A stretch of DNA of 64,000 nt. Source: an uncultured Clostridia bacterium (GTDB lineage Bacteria > Bacillota > Clostridia > TANB77 > CAG-465). Below, piece by piece: positions 44,388 to 51,033 of the stretch. A program made the translations under genes and the position numbers. Position 1 is the stretch's first letter. The number at the start of each line of letters is the position of its first letter. The DNA lies in the NCBI GenBank assembly GCA_934162655.1, contig CAKPJL010000001.1, forward strand, positions 51,799 through 115,798. Direction: 5' to 3'. The notes beneath the pieces are model-generated. The model worked only from the letters and a program-made list of their open reading frames with translations. It did no database searches and was not told where the DNA came from.

Positions 44388-44540
44388 TAGCGCATGGTTG
44401 CTTATTTTATAAGTATTGACGAGGATAGCAAGTGTCGATTATCAGCGGATCTTGTTACGGATTTTAGTATTATACGTAAATTGTATTTTAAAATGTTAAA
44501 TCTTACTAACTACAAAGAATACAATAAATACTTTATTATT
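44388..44540 (+). ncRNA. glmS ribozyme (glucosamine-6-phosphate riboswitch)
   Basis: Self-cleaving RNA that uses glucosamine-6-phosphate as cofactor and leads to decay of glmS mRNA. The conserved 5' core AGCGC follows the expected cleavage site between A44389 and G44390. P1 forms from TGCTTAT/ATAAGTA, then the conserved TTGACGAGG (44415-44423), ATAGCAAG paired with CTTGTTA (P2), and TCGATTATCAGCGGAT (the P2.1/P2.2 region), then ACGG and an AT-rich P3/P4 part. The 3' boundary is approximate. glmS begins at 44558. Confidence 0.93.
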
Positions 44541-44557
44541 TTAAGGAGGAATTTAAA

Positions 44558-46375
44558 ATGTGTGGTATTATTGGATACACAGGTTCAAAATATAATGCAA
44601 AAGATGTAATTATAACTGGATTAAAAAATCTAGAATATAGAGGATATGACTCAGCAGGTATTGCTGTTGCTCAAAGTGATAAGATAAATTTATATAAATC
44701 TAAGGGAAAAATATCTAATCTTGAAGATAAAATAAAAGATCTAAATATAGTTTCAAATACTGGTATAGGTCATACACGTTGGGCAACTCATGGAGAGCCA
44801 TCTGAAACTAACGCACATCCACATAAATCTGGAAGTGTAACTCTTGTACATAACGGTATAATTGAAAATTATAATGAATTAAAATTTAATTTACTTGAAT
44901 TAGGTGTAAATTTCAAATCAGAAACAGATACAGAGGTTGCATGTGCATACATCAATGAAAAATATAAAACAGAAAAAAATAAAATCAAATGTATTAGTGA
45001 AGCAACAGAAGATATCAGAGGTTCTTATGCTTTTGGAATAATATTTGATGATGCTCCAAATGAAATCTATGCAACAAGAAAGGACAGTCCACTTGTAATA
45101 GGTGTTGGTGAGGATAATAATAGCTTTATAGCATCTGATATTTCTGCAATACTTGACTTTACAAATAAATATATTTTACTTGAATATGGCGAGTATGCAA
45201 AATTATCAAAAAATGGTATAGAAATATATAACAAAGAAATGAAAAAAATAGATAAAGAAATTAAAATTGCCACTTGGTCTGCACAAGAATACAAAAAAAA
45301 TGGGTATGACCATTTTATGCTAAAAGAAATACATGAACAACCTCATGTAATAGGTGAAATATTTAAAAGATACTTTAAAAGTAATACTTATGAACAAGAT
45401 TTTGACCTTTCTAAGTATGATAACATACATATAGTTGCTTGTGGTAGTGCTATGCATGCAGGTCTTGTTGGAAAATATTTATTTGAAAATTACGCTTCTA
45501 TTCCTGTAACAGTAGAAGTAGCTTCAGAATATAGATATAAAAATCAACTTTTGACACCTTCAACACTTGTAATTTTAGTTTCACAATCAGGTGAAACAGC
45601 TGATACTCTTGCAGCACTTAGAATAGCAAAAGAAAAAGGAGCAAAAACACTTGCAATAGTAAATGCAGTAGGTTCAACCATTGCTCGTGAAGCAGATATT
45701 TGTATATATACTTATGCAGGACCTGAAATAGCAGTTGCTACAACAAAAGGTTATACTTCACAAGCTGCCATATTTGCAACTCTTGCACTAGATATTGCTA
45801 AAAATAAAGGATTAATATCAAAAGACCAAGAAGATCTAATATATAAAGATTTTGAAAACATTGAAAGCATAATGAATAAAACTATTGATAGAGTTGATGA
45901 ATATAAAGATATAGCTCAAAGAATATACAAAAAAGATAATTTATTCTTTATTGGCCGTGGAATTGATAGTGCTGTTTGTCAAGAAGGGTCTTTAAAATTA
46001 AAAGAAATATCTTATATGCATTCAGAGTCATATGCAGCTGGTGAATTAAAGCATGGTACAATATCTCTTATAGAAGATGGCACACCAGTAATTGCAATTG
46101 CTACAAACAATGATTTATATGAAAAAACTGTAAGTAATATAAAAGAAACAAAAGCAAGAGGTTCTTACACTATATTTATATCTACTGAAAACTTTAACAA
46201 TCAAGAAACTGCTGATTTTGCAAATGTTACATTATTACTTCCTAAAACCACTGAATTTGTACAGTGCATTGTAACAGTTTGTGCTTTACAGCTTATTTCA
46301 TACTACACTGCATCTCTTCGTGGATGTGACATCGATAAGCCTAAAAATTTAGCAAAATCTGTTACAGTTGAATAG
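44558..46375 (+). CDS. glmS: Glutamine-fructose-6-phosphate aminotransferase (isomerizing)
   Basis: Makes glucosamine-6-phosphate from fructose-6-phosphate and glutamine, the first step to UDP-GlcNAc. 605 residues. The N-terminal Cys nucleophile is in MCGIIGYTG; GHTRWATHG and THP-type NAHPH follow. Two SIS domains (ACGSAMHAG, SQSGETADT; RGIDSAVCQEGSLKLKEISYMH) and the C-terminal DKPKNLAKSVTVE are standard. RBS AGGAGG. Controlled by the upstream ribozyme. Confidence 0.98.
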   Translation: MCGIIGYTGSKYNAKDVIITGLKNLEYRGYDSAGIAVAQSDKINLYKSKGKISNLEDKIKDLNIVSNTGIGHTRWATHGEPSETNAHPHKSGSVTLVHNGIIENYNELKFNLLELGVNFKSETDTEVACAYINEKYKTEKNKIKCISEATEDIRGSYAFGIIFDDAPNEIYATRKDSPLVIGVGEDNNSFIASDISAILDFTNKYILLEYGEYAKLSKNGIEIYNKEMKKIDKEIKIATWSAQEYKKNGYDHFMLKEIHEQPHVIGEIFKRYFKSNTYEQDFDLSKYDNIHIVACGSAMHAGLVGKYLFENYASIPVTVEVASEYRYKNQLLTPSTLVILVSQSGETADTLAALRIAKEKGAKTLAIVNAVGSTIAREADICIYTYAGPEIAVATTKGYTSQAAIFATLALDIAKNKGLISKDQEDLIYKDFENIESIMNKTIDRVDEYKDIAQRIYKKDNLFFIGRGIDSAVCQEGSLKLKEISYMHSESYAAGELKHGTISLIEDGTPVIAIATNNDLYEKTVSNIKETKARGSYTIFISTENFNNQETADFANVTLLLPKTTEFVQCIVTVCALQLISYYTASLRGCDIDKPKNLAKSVTVE

Positions 46376-46396
46376 TGTTTTATAACGATTAATACT

Positions 46397-46430
46397 AATA
46401 CGACAAATTTTATATTTGTCGTATTTTTTG
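46397..46430 (+). terminator. glmS terminator
   Basis: AATACGACAAAT (46397-46408) pairs with ATTTGTCGTATT (46414-46425), followed by T-run. Confidence 0.85.
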
Positions 46431-46440
46431 TAAAATATTG

Positions 46441-46470
46441 TTGACATTCATCATTTGACTAGTATATAAT
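46441..46470 (+). promoter_or_regulatory. Promoter of the beta-CASP gene, with long leader
   Basis: TTGACA (46441-46446), 18-bp spacer, TATAAT (46465-46470). The leader to the ATG is about 107 nt. It holds AAGGTGG and a four-codon ORF, ATG TAT AAC TAA (46497-46508), then the true RBS AGGAGG at 46567-46572. Confidence 0.6.
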
Positions 46471-46584
46471 AATTTTATATTTAAGGTGGTATAAGAATGT
46501 ATAACTAATACATTTTTATAAAAATCTATGAACACATCCTCTGCACGAATCTAAAATTTTACTTACAGGAGGCTAAGAGGCTAT

Positions 46585-48228
46585 ATGTCAAACCATCAAA
46601 AAGGCATCACTTTCCAAATCCAGTCAAGGCATCAAAATGTTACAGGTTCTTCATTTTTTTGCACTATCACATTTCCAAATTCAGAAAAGTTCAACTTTTT
46701 GGTTGATGCCGGCTTATTCCAAGAAAAAGATTATCTTTTCTTAAATCGGCACTTAGATTTTAAAGCCACAAATTTTGAGCACATATTTATAACGCATAAT
46801 CATTCAGATCATGTTGGTATGCTGCCAAATCTAGTTAAGAACAATTTTAATGGTACTATACATACTACTTCTAAAACAAGATCACTTTTGCCGATATCAC
46901 TATTTGACTCTGCAAAAATTGAGAAAAAATATTCTTATTGTTCAAAACTTTCTCCTCTCTACACCTCAGAAGATGTATTAAATACACTTCAAATGATTAC
47001 GGGTCATGAATTTGAAGAAAGCTTTAAAATAAATGACAATGTAACTGCTACATTTTTTGAGAATGGGCATTTGCTTGGTGCAGCTCTAACATTAATTAGT
47101 GCTAAATTTGGTGAAGAAGAACTTAACATATTATTTACAGGTGACTATAATAATCATAATTTCTTCTTTACACCAAAAAAATTGCCAAGTACCGTTAGAA
47201 ACTTAGATAACTTGATAATAGTACAAGAATCAACTTATGGTTCGGACACTAAGAAAAATAAAATAGGAAATTTTAAAGAAGATGTATGTGAAATATTAGA
47301 ATCTGGTAAATCTATATTCATACCTTGTATTGCACAAGAAAGATATGAAGTAGTGCTTGCGACACTAAAAGAAATGCAAGAAGATGGAAATCTTCCTATT
47401 AGCATACCAATATATGCAGATAGTCCACTTGCACATGCTTATCTTGAAAAGTACAAAAAGGTATACGGCACAAAATTTATACCGTTTGGGCTTGAGCTTA
47501 TTGATCCACTAGCTAGAAATATTCTTCCCGAAACAACTGAACAAAAAATTATAATTTCATCATCAGGTATGTGCAATCATGGTCCTTCTGAATTTTATTT
47601 ATCAAAAATACTTTCAAATTCAAATTGGGCTATATATTTCACATGTTACCAAGCACAGGGTACACTTGGTAAAGAATTACTTGATTTTTATAATGAATTG
47701 GATGCTAAAAAGAAGAAAGTAAATAAGAAACTAAAAAAAGATATTTCTTGTGCTGAAAGAGTTAAATTAGAGGACTCATTAAAATTTCTACTTAAAGGTG
47801 TTAAGTATGACTTAAATGCCTCTATTTATTCAACATCAGAATTTTCTTCACATGCGGGGCAAGCAGAGCTTATATCATTTTTACATCAATTCAAGCACAT
47901 ATCTACTATATTAATAAACCATGGTGAAGAAAATGTAAAAGAAATATATAAAACAAAGCTTGAAGACTTACAAATAGCAGATAATGTGGACATTCTTTCT
48001 CGTGAAAAATATTTCGTGTTAGACAAATCAGGTATAATCTCTAAAAATAACACCAAGTTTATTATGACAGCACCAAATGAGCAGGAAGAACGAATATCTT
48101 CGGATAAGAGAAGATCAAAAAAAGTGCGTACAAAAACCAGATATTCAAAATTTAGAATACAGGTGCATAAAGATATTATTCGTTCTTACCAGATGTATTA
48201 TAGGAATTTTCATTCTATGTCTAGATAA
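46585..48228 (+). CDS. Beta-CASP metallo-beta-lactamase-fold nuclease
   Basis: 547 residues of the CPSF-like RNA/DNA nuclease group. The metal-binding HNHSDHVGMLP is near residue 73, then GHLLGAA, GDYNNHN, and ESTYGSD at the start of the beta-CASP cap. SSSGMCNHGPSEFYL and FSSHAGQAELISFL carry the later motifs, and HG near residue 455 the final His. The C-terminus is very basic (RRSKKVRTKTRYSKFRIQ), which would suit RNA binding. It is distinct from RNase J, having no C-terminal RNase J domain. Confidence 0.88.
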   Translation: MSNHQKGITFQIQSRHQNVTGSSFFCTITFPNSEKFNFLVDAGLFQEKDYLFLNRHLDFKATNFEHIFITHNHSDHVGMLPNLVKNNFNGTIHTTSKTRSLLPISLFDSAKIEKKYSYCSKLSPLYTSEDVLNTLQMITGHEFEESFKINDNVTATFFENGHLLGAALTLISAKFGEEELNILFTGDYNNHNFFFTPKKLPSTVRNLDNLIIVQESTYGSDTKKNKIGNFKEDVCEILESGKSIFIPCIAQERYEVVLATLKEMQEDGNLPISIPIYADSPLAHAYLEKYKKVYGTKFIPFGLELIDPLARNILPETTEQKIIISSSGMCNHGPSEFYLSKILSNSNWAIYFTCYQAQGTLGKELLDFYNELDAKKKKVNKKLKKDISCAERVKLEDSLKFLLKGVKYDLNASIYSTSEFSSHAGQAELISFLHQFKHISTILINHGEENVKEIYKTKLEDLQIADNVDILSREKYFVLDKSGIISKNNTKFIMTAPNEQEERISSDKRRSKKVRTKTRYSKFRIQVHKDIIRSYQMYYRNFHSMSR

Positions 48229-48232
48229 CAAT

Positions 48233-48269
48233 AAAAAATACAACAAGTTAATTCTTGTTGTATTTTTTT
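48233..48269. terminator. Bidirectional terminator
   Basis: AAAAAATACAACAAG (48233-48247) pairs with CTTGTTGTATTTTTT (48254-48268). Serves the beta-CASP gene and rpmA. Confidence 0.85.
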
Positions 48270-48276
48270 ACTATTA

Positions 48277-48540
48277 CTATTTATTTTCAACTGGGTAAAC
48301 AGATGCTTTTGTATCATCTTTACCTTTTCTTTCAAATTTTAATGTTCCATCTTTAAGTGCGTATAAAGTATCATCACTACCGATTCCAACATTCATTCCT
48401 GGATGTATTTTTGTTCCTCTTTGTCTGTAAATTATATTTCCAGCAAGAACAAATTCTCCATCAGCTCTTTTAGCGCCAAGTCTTTTTGACTCACTATCTC
48501 TACCATTTTTTGTAGAGCCGCCGCCCTTTTTATGTGCCAT
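48277..48540 (-). CDS. rpmA: 50S ribosomal protein L27
   Basis: 87 residues starting [19 protein letters not shown], so the conserved N-terminal tail that reaches the peptidyl-transferase centre is exposed right after Met. Most Firmicutes L27 proteins have an extra N-terminal peptide ending in FF-A that the protease Prp removes; here there is none, and the prp gene usually found between rplU and rpmA is also absent, the gap being 39 nt. RBS GGAG. Confidence 0.97.
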   Translation of the reverse strand: MAHKKGGGSTKNGRDSESKRLGAKRADGEFVLAGNIIYRQRGTKIHPGMNVGIGSDDTLYALKDGTLKFERKGKDDTKASVYPVENK

Positions 48541-48579
48541 TTAATCTCACTCCTTTACCTAAAACAATAATTTCTTTAA

Positions 48580-48936
48580 TTATTCTGCAACTTCTGCAGT
48601 TTCAGTTTTTTTAGCTCTTGGAGCTGTAACTGATATTTTTTCTACTTGAATTTTTGTATATGGTTGTCTATGTCCTCTTGTTTTTCTTTCATTTTTCTTT
48701 GCTTTATATTTGTAAACAACAATTTTCTTAGACTTACCATGTCCAATTACAGAAGCTTTAACTTTTGCTCCCTTTACAGTATCTTCTCCAATTGATATTT
48801 TTCCGTCTTTATTAACAAACAAAACTTTATCAAAAGTAATTTCTTTTCCTTCTTCTACTTCAAGTCTATCAACAAAAACAATATCTCCTTCTTGGACTTT
48901 GTACTGTTTTCCTGCAATTTCAACGATTGCGTACAT
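48580..48936 (-). CDS. rplU: 50S ribosomal protein L21
   Basis: 118 residues. MYAIVEIAGKQYKVQEGDIVFVDRL at the start and RKTRGHRQPYTKIQVEKI near the end are diagnostic. A short acidic extension follows (KKTETAEVAE), so it is longer than the usual 103 residues. RBS AGGAGG. First gene of rplU-rpmA. Confidence 0.97.
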   Translation of the reverse strand: MYAIVEIAGKQYKVQEGDIVFVDRLEVEEGKEITFDKVLFVNKDGKISIGEDTVKGAKVKASVIGHGKSKKIVVYKYKAKKNERKTRGHRQPYTKIQVEKISVTAPRAKKTETAEVAE

Positions 48937-48949
48937 ACTTTATTCCTCC

Positions 48950-49020
48950 TTTATTCTTACTTGTTCTCGCCATTAAGGTATTTTACAAATAAAATTTTAG
49001 ACCTACTCTGTGCGGAATAC
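48950..49020 (-). promoter_or_regulatory. rplU leader, probable L21-type ribosomal leader
   Basis: The transcript begins near 49020. On the minus strand it carries CCGCACAGAGTAGGT (49014-49000), an AT-rich hairpin closed by TAGGT/ACCTT, then AATGGCGAGAAC. This order of a Cys-codon-like GCACAGAG segment, hairpin and GGCGAG fits what I recall of the Firmicutes L21 leader; a covariance search would decide. Confidence 0.5.
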
Positions 49021-49026
49021 TTAAAT

Positions 49027-49055
49027 ATTTTAACATTTTTTTTATTAAATGTCAA
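49027..49055 (-). promoter_or_regulatory. rplU-rpmA promoter
   Basis: Minus-strand TTGACA (49055-49050), 17-bp spacer, TAAAAT (49032-49027). Confidence 0.75.
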
Positions 49056-49078
49056 CACATTTATTTTTATTCATATAA

Positions 49079-50347
49079 TTATCTTTCTATATCTGAATTT
49101 TTAGCATATTTTTCTATATCTTCTTTTGTATTATCTCTAAATTCCATTTGATACTCTTTGTCATTTATTTCTATACTACTAGTCATGTTTTCTAAATCTT
49201 CCTTAAAAACAGTCTTTTTAAGACTTCTTATTTTATCTAAAGACGCATTTTGTGCCTCTATACCATAAATACTTTCTAGTTTTTTATAATCTTCGTTGTC
49301 TATACTATTAAAACTTTCTCCATATGATTTTACATTGCTTATATAATCTTTTCCTTCTATAACAAATTTTTCAAAATTGTTTCCTATCCTCATAATTTCT
49401 TTATCAGAATTAAAGAAATCAATTTTGCCGTCTTTATATACTCCTATCATTGGATTTGTTGGGTCTAAAAACAGAGTTATTTTCTTTCCCTCAAATTCCG
49501 TATCTAAAGCAACAATTGCATGATTATTTACATTCTCATTTTTTCTTACTTGTTCATTACTTTCCTTTTCTTCTTCACTTATAGTAGTTTCATTTGCTTC
49601 TATAATATTTACTTGTATATCTGCAAATTGAATATTAGCACCAGCTGCATCTGCATGCAATAAAAAACTTCTTGCATTATATTCAGGATTTATTAAATTT
49701 AATTTTTTGCTTATATCATCTGCAAAATTCCTACACACACCTACTTTTTCTTGTTTTAGACTAGCACCTAAACAGCCTTTTATCTCATCTTGTGCATGTT
49801 TATATCCATCTATATCATTCCACATATCATCCATTAACTTCATATATATATCAATTTCATTTAGATTATTATTTTTTATTTCTTCTTTAAAATCTTCACA
49901 ATAACTTTTTAAATTATTGATATAATCCTCAACTATTTGTGAATTTTCTGCTATGGATTCACTCTTTATACTTTCAGCAGCACAAACTGCTACGCCTGGA
50001 ACTGCTGCGGTACCTGCTAAAAATAAAGATACTGCTTGTTTTATTTTCTTTGCTATACTATTTTTGTAAACTGGCAACATAGATGTTTGTTTAGAATTTA
50101 ATTCATAATATTTATCCATTTTTTTCATAGCCGGTAAATACTTTTTGTATTCACCCTCTCCAAACTTGTTATAAATATCTATAAATCTTCTTTCTTTAAG
50201 TAGTCTTTTTACACTTTGTTTTTTTATTTTTTCAGGCAAATAATATAAGTATGTCTCTTGCCCATACTTTAAGTAGATATCATCATACTTTTTTTCTCTA
50301 ACTAATTTTTTTATTTCTTGTCTTTCTTCTTTACTTAATTTTTTCAT
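49079..50347 (-). CDS. Membrane protein with a transglutaminase-like domain
   Basis: 422 residues from the ATG at 50347 after GGAGA; an in-frame TTG upstream overlaps the RBS. The N-terminal part holds two copies of a helical unit of about 32 residues (YDDIYLKYGQETYLYYLP and FIDIYNKFGEGEYKKYLP). A membrane segment (about 103-123) follows. Then an extracytoplasmic domain with a candidate Cys-His-Asp triad: C205 in GVCRNFAD, H276 in NNHAIVAL and D295 in FLDPTNPM, as in transglutaminase-like peptidases. Function unknown. Confidence 0.65.
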   Translation of the reverse strand: MKKLSKEERQEIKKLVREKKYDDIYLKYGQETYLYYLPEKIKKQSVKRLLKERRFIDIYNKFGEGEYKKYLPAMKKMDKYYELNSKQTSMLPVYKNSIAKKIKQAVSLFLAGTAAVPGVAVCAAESIKSESIAENSQIVEDYINNLKSYCEDFKEEIKNNNLNEIDIYMKLMDDMWNDIDGYKHAQDEIKGCLGASLKQEKVGVCRNFADDISKKLNLINPEYNARSFLLHADAAGANIQFADIQVNIIEANETTISEEEKESNEQVRKNENVNNHAIVALDTEFEGKKITLFLDPTNPMIGVYKDGKIDFFNSDKEIMRIGNNFEKFVIEGKDYISNVKSYGESFNSIDNEDYKKLESIYGIEAQNASLDKIRSLKKTVFKEDLENMTSSIEINDKEYQMEFRDNTKEDIEKYAKNSDIER

Positions 50348-50371
50348 ATATCTCTCCAAATAATGTATCTT

Positions 50372-50905
50372 TTATTTTTGTTTTATAAATTCTTTTAGTT
50401 TAATTTCAACAAAAGCAAAAATGTCCTCTAATTTTTCTAATTGTTCTTTACTAAATCTTTGTAACACAAAATCTTTTAAATCTTGATTTTCATGTTTTAA
50501 TCCACCAATTCCTATTTTTATTCTAGAAAATTCTTTAGTACCTAAACAACTTACTATATTTTTCATTCCATTATGTGTTCCACCGCTGCCGGTCGTTTTG
50601 TACTTTATAGTTCCAAAGGGTATATCAATATCATCAAATATGACAATTATATCTTTTGAATCTACTTTATAGAAGTTTTTTACCTTTATAACAGAATTAC
50701 CGCTTAAATTCATATAAGTTTGAGGTTTTACAAAAACTACTTTTTCTTCCTCAAATGTAGTTTCACATATAAGGGCATCAAATGATTTTTTTGTTACATA
50801 GAAGTTATACTTTTTTTCTAAATATTCTAAAAACAAAAAACCTAAATTATGCTTAGTTTTTTCATATTCTTTTCCAGGATTACCAAGTCCTACTATTATT
50901 TTCAT
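50372..50905 (-). CDS. pth: Peptidyl-tRNA hydrolase
   Basis: 177 residues. It recycles tRNA from prematurely released peptidyl-tRNA. IVGLGNPGKEYEKTKHNLGF carries the catalytic His; PQTYMNLSGNSV, IFDDIDIPFG and GSGGTHNGMKNI are all conserved. It lies 24 nt before the transglutaminase-like gene in the same direction. Confidence 0.97.
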   Translation of the reverse strand: MKIIVGLGNPGKEYEKTKHNLGFLFLEYLEKKYNFYVTKKSFDALICETTFEEEKVVFVKPQTYMNLSGNSVIKVKNFYKVDSKDIIVIFDDIDIPFGTIKYKTTGSGGTHNGMKNIVSCLGTKEFSRIKIGIGGLKHENQDLKDFVLQRFSKEQLEKLEDIFAFVEIKLKEFIKQK

Positions 50906-50944
50906 TTTTATTTTTTCCTTCCCTTATTTTTTTACAAAAAAGTA

Positions 50945-50973
50945 TTGTTTTTTTCGGTATTTTATAGTATTAT
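50945..50973 (+). promoter_or_regulatory. Probable promoter of the VirD4-like gene
   Basis: TTGTTT (50945-50950), 17-bp spacer, TATTAT (50968-50973). Confidence 0.45.
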
Positions 50974-51033
50974 TATATATGAAATTTTTATATATGTCAA
51001 ATTATTAATACATATATTAGAAAGCGGTGAATC

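Noticed and set aside
44394..44609. 71-codon open frame between the glmS promoter and glmS
   Set aside because: It runs through the glmS ribozyme core and into glmS in another frame, and its ATG has no RBS. The ribozyme explains the sequence.
48541..48579. Hidden prp (ysxB) gene between rplU and rpmA
   Set aside because: The gap is only 39 nt and holds the rpmA RBS; a gene of about 110 codons cannot fit.
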